A stretch of 64,000 nt of DNA from an uncultured Lachnospiraceae bacterium (lineage in GTDB: Bacteria > Bacillota > Clostridia > Lachnospirales > Lachnospiraceae), in contig CAJTXN010000008.1 in the NCBI GenBank assembly GCA_910583605.1, forward strand, positions 1 through 64,000. The letters run 5' to 3'. The notes under the pieces are model-generated. The model was not told where the DNA came from, made no database searches, and worked only from the letters and a program-made list of their open reading frames with translations. The position numbers and the translations under genes were made by a program. Below, one piece after another: positions 1 through 9,487 of this stretch (position 1 is the first letter of the stretch; each line of letters opens with the position of its first letter).

Positions 1-61
1 GAAACTTATTAAACAAGTAGTCTTGATTGACTACACCATTATTATACTAGGAGGAAATAAA

Positions 62-490
62 ATGTCAAAAAAGAAAAATGATTATGAAACTGAAACAGCA
101 GAAATTAAGGAATTTAATAAAACTATAAAGACTTTTGCCTATTGGAAGGTGGGGGATGAGGAATATCGCTTAAAATTAAAGACAGGAGCTGTTGCAGAGC
201 TTGAAAGAAAGTATAAAACAAACTTAATTAATTTAATGGGTTCGGAAAGTGGTCTTCCAGCATTATCAGTCATGTTAGATATAACCTATTATGCGATGAA
301 AGATTGGAAACATGGAATTAAATATTCATTTGTAGAATCGCTCTTCGATGATTATGTTGATGAAGGAGGTTCGCAATTGCAATTCTTTACAGAGGTGTTT
401 TGCGAGATTTATACGGTTTCTGGTTTTTTCTCACGAAAAGTGGCAGAGGAGATGAACAGCTCCATGATGGAAGCAAAGAAAAAAATGTAG
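62..490 (+). CDS. Phage tail assembly chaperone-like protein (DUF6096-type), upstream frame
   Basis: This 142-residue protein lies directly upstream of the tape measure gene, which is the usual place of the tail assembly chaperone (lambda gpG) in siphophages. The start at 62 follows GGAGG with good spacing; an upstream in-frame ATG at 23 lacks such a site. The central text 'FAYWKVGDEEYRLKLKTG' matches my recollection of a Clostridia prophage family (DUF6096). The last codons run over seven adenines before TAG, and the next frame stays open across that stop, so a share of ribosomes probably slips to make a longer fusion. The position and frameshift layout carry the assignment more than the family name does. 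Confidence 0.7.
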   Translation: MSKKKNDYETETAEIKEFNKTIKTFAYWKVGDEEYRLKLKTGAVAELERKYKTNLINLMGSESGLPALSVMLDITYYAMKDWKHGIKYSFVESLFDDYVDEGGSQLQFFTEVFCEIYTVSGFFSRKVAEEMNSSMMEAKKKM

Positions 491-933
491 GAACCTATGA
501 GACAATCACAGAATTCCTAAAGGAACTGTATCCTGTATTTCTGGATTCGGGGCATACACCAGATGAGTTTTTTGAGTATAGTTTTGGAGAAGTTATAGAT
601 ATAATTGAAAGTCACAGAAGGCAGCAGGAAGAAAAGATTAAGACGGAAGCTTTGTTAAATAATGTTCTTGCAAAACAAATTGTGGAGCTGCTTATGGCGA
701 ATGTAGACATAAGTTTTGGTAAGAGTGTAAATGAGATTAAACTTACATCTTTACATGATTTTTTTCCATCCTTGTTTATTGAAACAAAAAATGAAAAAAA
801 TAGTGAAAATTTAGAAGTAGAATTAAACAAGGAAAGAATGAAAGATTTTGCTTTTTGGCATAATCAAAAAAGAAAAGTGGTGATGAATACAAATGGAAGG
901 GATGACACTGGAACGATTACAGGTAATAATTAG
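400..933 (+). CDS. Tail assembly chaperone extension, probably made by -1 frameshift (gpT-like)
   Basis: This frame is open from 400 but its only early start is a TTG deep inside the previous gene with no ribosome site. No usable start exists near the point where the upstream frame ends. The frame is -1 relative to the upstream gene and joins at the A7 run (479-485), giving a fusion that continues 'NVGTYETITEF'. That matches the G/GT arrangement, where the extension binds the tape measure protein. The region after the join is about 149 residues and rich in Lys and Glu. It ends inside the tape measure gene. I infer that 62-933 is the true long product and 400 is only a formal start. Confidence 0.55.
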   Translation: MRDLYGFWFFLTKSGRGDEQLHDGSKEKNVGTYETITEFLKELYPVFLDSGHTPDEFFEYSFGEVIDIIESHRRQQEEKIKTEALLNNVLAKQIVELLMANVDISFGKSVNEIKLTSLHDFFPSLFIETKNEKNSENLEVELNKERMKDFAFWHNQKRKVVMNTNGRDDTGTITGNN

Positions 934-3445
934 TGCACAGACAGAACCACTGCGGCGGGAGTTACAGAGGGTTCAAGCTGAAGTAAGAACAACGACCAGA
1001 CAGGTTGATTCCGGAGTCAATAAAATTAAAAATGCATTTAAAAAAACGGCAAAAATAGTAGCTGCAGCCTTATCGGTTGCAGCTATTATTACATTTGGAA
1101 AATCTTGCATTGAATTGGGAAGTGATCTTTCTGAGGTTCAAAATGTCGTGGATGTTACATTTGGCTCTATGTCGGAAAGTGTAAATGAGTTTGCCCGGAC
1201 AGCCATTCGGCAGTTCGGGCTTAGCGAAACGTCAGCGAAACAGTATACATCAACCATAGGAGCCATGTTAAAAAGCATGGGGCTTATGCCGGATGAAGTA
1301 AAAGAGATGTCAATAACTCTTGCTGGACTTGCTGGAGATATTGCTTCGTTTTATAATCTTTCTGGTGATGATGCGTTTGCAAAAATTCGTTCGGGAATTT
1401 CCGGCGAAACAGAACCTTTAAAACAGCTTGGTATTAATATGTCTGTTGCAAACATGGAGGCATTTGCATTATCACAAGGGATTAAAACGGCATATAACGA
1501 AATGACACAGGCACAACAGGCAACGTTACGTTATAACTATCTTTTATCTGTTACAAAAGATGCACAGGGGGATTTTGCAAGAACATCCGGAGGATGGGCG
1601 AATCAGGTTAGAATTATATCTGAAAGCTTTAATTCTGTAAAGGCAAGCATTGGACAAGGATTAATTAATGTATTAACTCCGGTTATTCAGTTATTAAATA
1701 TATTTGTTTCAAAGCTGCAATATGCAGCAGATTTATTTAAAAGTTTCACTACGGCAATATTTGGAGATGCCGGTGGTACATCCGACGCAATTTCCTCAGC
1801 TGCAGTAGATACTAATTCTATGGCGAATTACATGGAAGATACAGCAGAATCAGCAGAGAAAGCAAAGCGTTCAGTTGCCGGCTTTGACAAGTTAAATAAT
1901 ATATCATCTGGTAAAAAAGGTTCAGGAACATCTGGAACAGAAACAATTACTCCAGTTTCTGGTAATAATGAGGGAATAGCAGCAATAACAGAAAACATAG
2001 GTGTATCCTTTAAAAAGATAAGGAATACGATTGATGAAATTTGCAGCTTTATCAATACAAGGTTTGGCTCCAGTTTTAAAAAGATAAAGGCAGATGGATT
2101 AAAGAATTTCAAAGAATTAAAAAAGAATATTAAACAGGTATGGCAGGATATTGCATCACTTAAAACGCCACTTTACAACTGGTTTAATAATGACTATATG
2201 AAATTCTGTGATGAATTCTTCCAGCTCATGGCGCTCACCCTGGATAATGTTTTTAGTATCTTTAATATGTTGTTTGGAGATATATGGAATATAGTATTAT
2301 TTCCAATGTTTGAGCAATTTATAACAGTTGGTTTACCCATAGTAACACAATTTGCTACATCCTGTGTGAGTATAATATCTGTTTTCGAAATTGAAACAGT
2401 AAAAATATTTAAAACATTATGGTCTGAAGGAATAGCACCGGTACTTGAATTACTTACGGATGTTTGGTGTTCTGTAATTGATACGCTTGCTTCAGCATGG
2501 AATAAATGGGGAAATCCTATTTTCAAAGGCATTGAAGAGGCAATAAAAAATACATCAGCTATTATACAAAATATCTGGAAGGATATAATAAAACCTATTT
2601 GGGATGAAGTTATAAAAGTAATTGATGAACTGTATAAAAAACATATTCAGCCATTGCTAAGTAATATTCTTGATTTTGTAGGCGAATTAATTACATGTGC
2701 ATTAGAAATTTATAATAAATTTATAAGTCCAATAGTAAACTGGCTGGTAAACACACTGGGACCTATTTTCTCCAGTGTATTTAATGGTATTTTAAGTGGA
2801 ATCGGTGCAGTAATTGGTAATATTATAGATTATTTTAATGGATTTGTTACCATCCTGAAAGGAATTATCCAGTTTATAAAAGGAGTATTTACAGGAGACT
2901 GGAATACTGCATGGGAAGGCATAAAAAATATATTTGGTGGAATATGGGATTCTTTAGTCAGTCTGGCTAAAATACCAATTAATTATATTATTGGTTTTAT
3001 TAATGCTGCTATTGGAGGGATAGAAGCAGCAATAAACTTTATTGTAAAAGCAGTTAACAAATTAAGTTTTACGGTTCCATCCTGGGTGCCGGGAATCGGT
3101 GGAAATAAGTTTGGCTTTGATCTTCCGAGAGCAGATTTTGGAAGAATTGAATATCTGGCAAAAGGAGGTATTGTTAATAGTGCAACTTTAGCCATGATTG
3201 GAGAAGCAGGAAAAGAAGCAGTTATTCCATTGGAGAATAACACAGGTTGGTTACAAAAACTGTCCAAAATGTTGTCAGACAACATGAATTATGCTGGTGT
3301 AATAAATGCAATTAATAATCTTACATCAGTTGTTGGAAATGGAAATATTTACTTGACAATGGAATTGGATGGAGATGTTGTTTATAAAAAAATGGTAAGA
3401 AGAAATCAACAGTCCATTAAGCGCACAGGAAAGTCGGATTTTTAA
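893..3445 (+). CDS. Phage tail tape measure protein (TP901-type)
   Basis: An 850-residue protein that sets tail length and helps DNA entry. The N-terminus (residues about 1-45) is a charged, heptad-like segment. It is followed by a hydrophobic stretch and a region of the TP901 core type ('LSEVQNVVDVTFG', 'SGISGETEPLKQLG', 'RTSGGWANQV'). Residues about 440-730 hold many aromatic helical repeats of the form W..I/F....P with several hydrophobic segments, as usual for tape measures. The C-terminus has 'GEAGKEAVIPLE', also common in this family. The start at 893 overlaps the end of the chaperone frame; a second ATG at 902 is possible. Confidence 0.92.
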   Translation: MEGMTLERLQVIISAQTEPLRRELQRVQAEVRTTTRQVDSGVNKIKNAFKKTAKIVAAALSVAAIITFGKSCIELGSDLSEVQNVVDVTFGSMSESVNEFARTAIRQFGLSETSAKQYTSTIGAMLKSMGLMPDEVKEMSITLAGLAGDIASFYNLSGDDAFAKIRSGISGETEPLKQLGINMSVANMEAFALSQGIKTAYNEMTQAQQATLRYNYLLSVTKDAQGDFARTSGGWANQVRIISESFNSVKASIGQGLINVLTPVIQLLNIFVSKLQYAADLFKSFTTAIFGDAGGTSDAISSAAVDTNSMANYMEDTAESAEKAKRSVAGFDKLNNISSGKKGSGTSGTETITPVSGNNEGIAAITENIGVSFKKIRNTIDEICSFINTRFGSSFKKIKADGLKNFKELKKNIKQVWQDIASLKTPLYNWFNNDYMKFCDEFFQLMALTLDNVFSIFNMLFGDIWNIVLFPMFEQFITVGLPIVTQFATSCVSIISVFEIETVKIFKTLWSEGIAPVLELLTDVWCSVIDTLASAWNKWGNPIFKGIEEAIKNTSAIIQNIWKDIIKPIWDEVIKVIDELYKKHIQPLLSNILDFVGELITCALEIYNKFISPIVNWLVNTLGPIFSSVFNGILSGIGAVIGNIIDYFNGFVTILKGIIQFIKGVFTGDWNTAWEGIKNIFGGIWDSLVSLAKIPINYIIGFINAAIGGIEAAINFIVKAVNKLSFTVPSWVPGIGGNKFGFDLPRADFGRIEYLAKGGIVNSATLAMIGEAGKEAVIPLENNTGWLQKLSKMLSDNMNYAGVINAINNLTSVVGNGNIYLTMELDGDVVYKKMVRRNQQSIKRTGKSDF

Positions 3446-3457
3446 GGAGGAACGGAT

Positions 3458-3859
3458 ATGTTTGGATTCATGGGATATATGCTTATGGTAGATGGAAGAA
3501 TATTTCCCAATGATTATATTGCACTGGATACATGGAATACATCTCCGGACAAACGTACGGATGAAGATTCTTACACGAATGGAAATGGAGAACTGGTTAG
3601 AAATATACTGCCACATAAAAGAACAACAATAACATTCAATACAGTAGATGGGCTGCATCTTAGTGAAAAGACGGATATGCAGTCCTTTTTTAACCGAGAC
3701 AAGACAACAATGACATACTGGAATGATGAAAAAAATCAATATGAAACCGGAACATTTTATGTTGTTGACCCTCAATACCCAATTAAACAAATCGTTGATG
3801 ATTCAGAGAATTCTGATATTATCTATGGTCCTATTACAGTTGAAATAATTGAATATTAA
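3458..3859 (+). CDS. Small phage tail protein (DUF6711-like)
   Basis: This 133-residue protein sits between the tape measure and the large tail protein, the usual place of the distal tail or head-proximal baseplate component in siphophages. It follows the tape measure stop by 12 bases and has AGGAGG before its ATG. The sequence is hydrophilic and beta-rich, with no signal peptide or membrane segment. 'TYWNDEKNQYETGTFYV' looks like part of the small DUF6711 tail family, from memory only. It may join the tail tube to the fibre protein. Function is inferred from position. Confidence 0.6.
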   Translation: MFGFMGYMLMVDGRIFPNDYIALDTWNTSPDKRTDEDSYTNGNGELVRNILPHKRTTITFNTVDGLHLSEKTDMQSFFNRDKTTMTYWNDEKNQYETGTFYVVDPQYPIKQIVDDSENSDIIYGPITVEIIEY

Positions 3860-3873
3860 AGGAAGTGTAAAAT

Positions 3874-6800
3874 ATGAATGTTTCTGAAGATATAAGAGAT
3901 TTATATAAGACAGTAAATAATAGCAATATAGATAAACAATACATAATAACAGTTGAGGGAAAAAACTTAAAAAATGACAGTCTTGTTTATGGAACTGTAA
4001 AATTTACGGATAGCATTTGTAAAAATGAGTTGGTATTTGGTGAATGTAATACTGCAGGAATTGAATTTAAATGTGCAGCAGAGGATATAGGTAATATTAA
4101 GGGAACTGAATTAAATGTAGAATTATCAATTAATAACAATGTTTTCCAATTTGGAAAATTTATTGTGGATACTTGTGAAAAAACTGAAAATAAAAAATAT
4201 AGAACAATAATTGCTTATGACTTTTCCAGTAAATTTGATACGGATGTTTCAGACTGGTATAATGCACTTTCATTTCCTATTACAATGTATTCAATGCTTA
4301 TAAGTCTTTGTCAGTATGTAGGTGTAGCAATAAATATAAAGGATTCAGAATTTATTAATGATGTTGAAATATATAGAGGAATGGAAGCAATAAATTTATC
4401 AGGAAAAGAGGTATTATCAGCAATTGCGGAATTAAATGCAGGATTCTTTAAGGCAAATGAAAATGGAGAAATTGTATTAAAACGATTGTCAAATACAGTT
4501 AAAGAAACTATAGATATTAATTCCTATAGTTCTTTAAAAACAGAATCCTATTGTACTGAAAAAATAAGTAAATTAATTATCCGGCAGCAGGTAGGTGATG
4601 TTGGAGTATCTGCAGGGAGCGGAAAGCATTGCTATGTGATAGAAGACAATTTTCTTATTTATGGCTCTTCTACTGCAGAACTTAAAGAGATTGCTAATAA
4701 TATTCTGTTACAGATAAAAGATATAAGCTATAAGCCGTTTAATTTAACAATGCGGGGACTTCCTTATTTAGAGGTTGGAGATTACATTACAATTGATACT
4801 GTAAATGGAAGTGTAAGTAGTTTTTTGTTTAACAGAATATTATCTGGAACTCAAAATTTAGTTGATACAATAGAAACCTGTGGTACAGAGGGTGTAAAAA
4901 AGGTAACAGGAATAGAAAGACAGTTAATCCAGCTCAAGGGAAAGACAAATGTATTGGAACATACAATTGAGACAACAAAACAAACAATTACGGATATAGA
5001 ATCTGGTCTTGAATCAAAAATTATTCAAACGGCAGATGAGATTGAAAGCCAGATTACAAAAATTACAATTGGCGGAAGAAATTTAATAAGTAATACATCC
5101 GATCAATATAAGGAGCTTATTGTTGGAGTATATAATGTTTTACCATATACAATAGATTTACAAAGTGCAGATATTACAGCAGATGATTATTTAACCTTGC
5201 GTTTACATGTAAATACGAAGGATGCACTTGCAGGAGTGGCAGCAAGAATCACGCAATACGATGCTGCTGGAAAAGAAATCGCAACACATATAGGAAATTT
5301 CATTTATATAAATAGTGTCGGATATACACAGGTTACGGCATTAATTAGGAATAATTCTGTTATGGTAAAAACAGGACTACAAAGACAAAATGCAGATGGT
5401 TCTGGGAGTGATTATGCTGTAAAAATAAAAAAAGTTAAGCTGGAAATAGGAATAAAAGCAACTGACTGGACTTGTGATCCGGAAGATACAAACAAAACTA
5501 TTACTAATATTAAACAGGATGTGGATAGTATATCAGCAAATGTAAAAAAAATTGATCCATTAACAACACAGATTGCAGAAATGAAACAGGATTTTTCAAA
5601 GTTTCAAACAACTGTTTCAAATGATTATACTACAAAGGAAGACTTTGAAGAGATATATAAATATGGAAGAAACTATTTAGAAGGAACAAACAATATAACG
5701 AATGTCTATCGAACAATGGGTTCATGGAATCTCTTGCCGTTTACGAAATTCATAAAAGATATTGGATTAAATTCCGGAAAAGATTATATAACATTCAGTG
5801 CCTATATTAACAATGGATATACAAGCACCAATGGTGATTCTGTTTGTGTTCGCATTGACCAATATAATGAATCTAATAGTAGGATTTCTGCCAAAAATGG
5901 GAATTATATAGTTTCAGGGCAACAGGAATATAGCCAGGTATCAGTTAAAATTGATAGTAATTGTAGTTATGTTAGATTCGGCTTTGGTCGAGAAAATGGT
6001 TCATCCACGGCAAAAACGTTTTCTTTTTTAACACATACAGAAAAAATTGAAAAAGGGAAAAATCGGACAGACTGGTGTCAGGCAGTAGAGGATATATCTA
6101 CGAGCATGACACAGGCAACACAGACAGCTAATCAATTTAAGTGGATAGTTAAATCAGGAACATCAGAATCAAATATGTTGCTTACAGACAAAGTCTATGA
6201 ATTAATTTCAAATAATGTATCTGTAACAGCAGATCAGATTAATTTAATCGGATACACAACAGTCAATGAACGATTTAAAATTGATACAAGTGGAAAATTA
6301 CATGCAGTAGATGGTGAATTTTCAGGAAAAGTAACTGCGGACTCTGGGAAAATAGGAAAATGGAGTATTGATTCAAATGGAGGTCTGTATGCTGATTATG
6401 GATTATATCGAACTTATATGCAGCCGGCAGCACAAGGAATAGGTGCAGATACATGGATTTATTCTGTTCAACATAAAAATCAGTCCAGTGATACAAGTTA
6501 TACAGGGAATTTTATTGTATATGGAAGTGGTAAAGTATCATGTAAAGAATTAGAAGCACCATTAGGACAAATTACTAAATTAAATACAACAATGTTAAAT
6601 GCAACAACATTAAACTCAACAACAATCAATACGTCTAAAATATATGGAACAGATTTACAATTATGTGGAGCCGGAGAATTTAAGAATAATTATAGTGTAT
6701 GGATTCGTCCAAATGTTGCAGATTATGTCGGCGGATTTTGCCCTAAAATAGATGCTGGAACAAGCGGCTCCATGAAGCTTGGAACCGCAGCCTATAGATG

Positions 6801-7266
6801 GACAGAAATAAATGCAGCCTCTTCCACGATTGTTACATCAGATAGAAATTTAAAAGATAATATTTGTGAACTAGATGAAAAGGTAGCCGTGGAATTTATT
6901 ATTCGTCTTATTTCAAGCTCTTATATATTAAAAGATGGTCAATCTGGTCGAATACATTGGGGACTTATAGCGCAAGAGGTTGAAGAGGTATTAAACCAAT
7001 TAAATTTAACAACAATGGATTTTGCAGGAATTATTAAAGCACCTAAGACAGAAGAGGTTGAAGAAATTGATAATGATGGTAATTCTGTAATTAAAATAAG
7101 AGAAATTGAAGGTGAATATGTATATGCATTAAGATATGAGGAATTTATTGCACCAATGATAAAAACAATTCAATACTTATACCATGAAAACGAATTACTG
7201 AAAAACGATATAAAAGATTTGAAAAATAAGGTTCAAAACATTTTAAAAGTATTAAATATGGAGTAA
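3874..7266 (+). CDS. Phage tail/fibre protein with C-terminal S74 intramolecular chaperone
   Basis: An 1130-residue structural protein, probably the baseplate hub fused to a receptor-binding fibre. Residues about 1-340 look like a tail-associated N-terminal module. The middle has two related carbohydrate-binding-like blocks, each opening with 'GGRNL' or 'YGRNYLEG' and ending near 'TDW', at about residues 400-530 and 600-730. The C-terminus starts with 'VTSDRNLKDNI' and later has 'IHWGLIAQEVEEVL', the signature of the Peptidase_S74 chaperone that trimerises the fibre and then cuts itself off; the Ser is present. A C-terminal coiled coil follows. The stop is followed by AT-rich sequence without further phage genes. 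Confidence 0.88.
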   Translation: MNVSEDIRDLYKTVNNSNIDKQYIITVEGKNLKNDSLVYGTVKFTDSICKNELVFGECNTAGIEFKCAAEDIGNIKGTELNVELSINNNVFQFGKFIVDTCEKTENKKYRTIIAYDFSSKFDTDVSDWYNALSFPITMYSMLISLCQYVGVAINIKDSEFINDVEIYRGMEAINLSGKEVLSAIAELNAGFFKANENGEIVLKRLSNTVKETIDINSYSSLKTESYCTEKISKLIIRQQVGDVGVSAGSGKHCYVIEDNFLIYGSSTAELKEIANNILLQIKDISYKPFNLTMRGLPYLEVGDYITIDTVNGSVSSFLFNRILSGTQNLVDTIETCGTEGVKKVTGIERQLIQLKGKTNVLEHTIETTKQTITDIESGLESKIIQTADEIESQITKITIGGRNLISNTSDQYKELIVGVYNVLPYTIDLQSADITADDYLTLRLHVNTKDALAGVAARITQYDAAGKEIATHIGNFIYINSVGYTQVTALIRNNSVMVKTGLQRQNADGSGSDYAVKIKKVKLEIGIKATDWTCDPEDTNKTITNIKQDVDSISANVKKIDPLTTQIAEMKQDFSKFQTTVSNDYTTKEDFEEIYKYGRNYLEGTNNITNVYRTMGSWNLLPFTKFIKDIGLNSGKDYITFSAYINNGYTSTNGDSVCVRIDQYNESNSRISAKNGNYIVSGQQEYSQVSVKIDSNCSYVRFGFGRENGSSTAKTFSFLTHTEKIEKGKNRTDWCQAVEDISTSMTQATQTANQFKWIVKSGTSESNMLLTDKVYELISNNVSVTADQINLIGYTTVNERFKIDTSGKLHAVDGEFSGKVTADSGKIGKWSIDSNGGLYADYGLYRTYMQPAAQGIGADTWIYSVQHKNQSSDTSYTGNFIVYGSGKVSCKELEAPLGQITKLNTTMLNATTLNSTTINTSKIYGTDLQLCGAGEFKNNYSVWIRPNVADYVGGFCPKIDAGTSGSMKLGTAAYRWTEINAASSTIVTSDRNLKDNICELDEKVAVEFIIRLISSSYILKDGQSGRIHWGLIAQEVEEVLNQLNLTTMDFAGIIKAPKTEEVEEIDNDGNSVIKIREIEGEYVYALRYEEFIAPMIKTIQYLYHENELLKNDIKDLKNKVQNILKVLNME

Positions 7267-7351
7267 TTTATACGGGGTATAAATGGTTTTAAATAAATGT
7301 TTAAAATAAGTTAAAAAGAATATATTTGTGGATTTTTCAAAAAAAATAAAA

Positions 7352-7388
7352 TTGACATTCTTTGTGGGGTTTTTTGACATTCTTTGTG
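7352..7388 (+). repeat. Direct repeat pair after the tail gene
   Basis: The 15-base unit TTGACATTCTTTGTG occurs at 7352-7366 and exactly again at 7374-7388, start to start 22 bases. It lies in the gap between the fibre gene and a small ORF. Each copy begins with TTGACA, a -35-like hexamer, so it could be a duplicated promoter element or a scar from strand slippage. Nothing else supports a function. Confidence 0.6.
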
Positions 7389-7449
7389 CCAGCTTACAGT
7401 TAATGCATCTGATGCTATAAATAGAATATATGAAGAAAAGGAAAATATA

Positions 7450-7737
7450 ATGACTGATGATTCTGTAAATGTATATAGGCAAATGTTATTTGATGAATTT
7501 GAGGGAATGAAAAAAGGTGTAGAATATATATCGCAGATAAATACGATTGAGCTATTGATGGTCGCAGAGGAAAATCTGTATAAAGTAGAAAATATTGAGG
7601 ATGAAAATATTTATTTAATAGATTTGCATGATAAAGAAAAGCGCATTGAAAATGATTTGGAAAATATGATGCAGTACTTAGATGATCCTGAGAGAATAAT
7701 TAAGATGCTTAAAATGAGAAAAGGGATTTGCTATTAA
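7450..7737 (+). CDS. Hypothetical 95-residue protein
   Basis: A small acidic protein with a helical, charged composition ('EFEGMKKGVEYISQI', 'NDLENMMQYLDDPERI'). It has no signal peptide, membrane segment or family motif that I recognise. The ATG at 7450 follows an AAGGA-like site; the frame is open further upstream to a TTG at 7384, but that lacks a ribosome site. It lies just past the prophage fibre gene and before decayed sequence, so it may be a prophage-end gene or a fragment. The ordered composition makes real coding plausible. Confidence 0.45.
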   Translation: MTDDSVNVYRQMLFDEFEGMKKGVEYISQINTIELLMVAEENLYKVENIEDENIYLIDLHDKEKRIENDLENMMQYLDDPERIIKMLKMRKGICY

Positions 7738-7779
7738 AATATTGTAAAAAAGAATTACATATTGGCACTTCTTTTTAAC

Positions 7780-8475
7780 ATAAAGGTCCAAACCAGATAT
7801 ATGCCGATGATTATTTAAAAATCGGTGTGGTTGCTGAAGGTGAGTATAAGGCGGCATCTGGTTGATCACTGGTCAAAAGAGATACTGCAATAATAATGGG
7901 TGGATACTTTTTAGACCGTATATGTACATCTGAGTTTCCAAATCAAGTGGCAACAAAGAATTTCTTTTATCAGAATAAGTCAGCGTGGGAAAAAGATTTG
8001 AAAGCTGGAAATCAACACAACGAAACAGGAAATTATACCCTGCTGTTGATGATGTTGATTTAGCACTTTATTGTGGACATGGATTAAAAAAAGGTAGATA
8101 TGATCTGACAAATAATAGTTTGCATTTTTATACTAGTAATTCATCAACAAATTTTCATAGTACTGGTGTTGTTGGTGAGAGATCTGATAAATCTAATTTA
8201 TTAACAACTGAAGCACCATGTATATAGCTCCTGTATCAGCATGGGAGTTTGTTGACCGCTTAAGGCAAGGTCAAAAATTTATTGATGCATTTGTAGAAAG
8301 TTCATATAAATATATGTATCCTTATATGGATACTGATGAAAATGGTAATAAATTAATAGTATCAATATTGACAGAAGAAAAATCTTACACCGATACATTA
8401 TTTGATTATAGTTCAAAACCTAAAAAATATGGTTCTGGTGAAAGATATCTGCAAGTCGATTATAAATTTAAATAA
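7780..8475 (+). pseudogene. Broken gene(s), including a DUF6345-like protein
   Basis: Several short reading frames continue one another across frameshifts and stops. A first fragment ends 'VVAEGEYKAASG' at about 7866. From 7896 a second frame reads 'MGGYFLDRICTSEF' and later 'QNKSAWEKDLKAG'. About base 8030 the sense moves to another frame with 'VDDVDLALYCGHGLKKG'. After a stop near 8227 a third frame gives 'SAWEFVDRLRQGQKFIDAF' to 8475. The DLALYCGHG core recalls DUF6345, a family of secreted or conflict-associated proteins, but this is from memory. The gene is not functional as read. Confidence 0.5.
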
Positions 8476-9487
8476 GGGGGGAAAATATGAAAAAAATATA
8501 TAAAATGATTATCACAATTTTATGTTTATATTTCATCAATATCGATATGAGTTTCTTATAGGGATAGAAAAGCAGGTTTGTCATTATCAAATTTTTCATG
8601 GCAATTTGAAAAAATATCTGCCAAAGAAAGCTGTTTATATGGTATCATAGATATCAGAATAACTCCTTTCTTGGGTGAAGGTTTATAGTTTTTCGACAAC
8701 TCTATTATACCATATCCAGTGAGGAGTTATTTGTTTTTAACAACAAAAAATCCCTGTATTTATGCGGATTTTGGCGTTTTTCAAACGCCTAATTAAAGGT
8801 TTTAAGAAAGACTAACTATTAAAAGTCAAGTCTAAAATGAAAATTTTTTGAATGAATTGCAGAAATGCATTTCAGATACGAGGAGAATAAAAACAATCCA
8901 CAGTATCTCCAACAGTATAGCATACAGTCCTTGGAGAGGGACTATAAACACTATTACTTTATAATACGAGGAGGATAAAAATAACAATTAAGGAAGGAAA
9001 GGTTTATTTTATATGAGACAAATTTTCTTCTGTGGAAATTACTAAAGGTAAAAATATTCATATTAGTGTGGGTAATCAAAATACATATAATATTAAGCCA
9101 GTAAATGGAATTTGCTGAAAAATATAGGGACTGACAAAGCAGGTGGGGCTTTAAAGAATTGACTGAAGAACTGTTGCATGTAAAAAACAAAAAGTATTTT
9201 ATACCGTTATGAAAAGTTTTATATGGTTGGTTTCTTTATGAAAAATGAAACGATAGAAGAATTGGCTTAATTGGATAAAAGTACAACGATTATTGTTGGG
9301 AGGTGTTATCTGATTTTGAAGAATGGAAGGACTGTATAAATGGTCAAAAAGAGAAAAATTAAGGAACTATAGTTAAAGCATTTTCTGACCATTGAGTATG
9401 AAGAAAATGAAAACGAATCTACGAGACCTTAAAGAGAATAGTAAGAATTATGAAAAGGTAAGAGTGGCTATGATAGGAGGTATATTA
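8476..9487 (+). other. Decayed intergenic stretch with gene scraps and short repeats
   Basis: No intact gene is visible in about 1 kb. ATG 8487 has a GGGGGG-type ribosome site and begins a signal-peptide-like sequence 'MKKIYKMIITILCLYF' but stops after 24 codons. Short hairpins follow, such as GGCGTTT-ttc-AAACGCC near 8772 and AATAACTCC paired with GGAGTTATT. The text ATACGAGGAGRATAAAAA occurs twice, near 8876 and 8965, as though two ribosome-site leaders were duplicated. Fragments of unrelated frames fill 9000-9390. This looks like genome decay beside the prophage and toxin genes. Confidence 0.5.

Noticed and set aside
3326..3790. Minus-strand frame of 154 residues in the tail genes
   Set aside because: It is antisense to two well-supported tail genes; Ile/Cys/His-rich text is typical of a shadow frame.
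8640..8800. Possible phage attachment site with short hairpins
   Set aside because: Hairpins are only 7-9 bp, no tRNA end is present, and no second copy was seen in the window.
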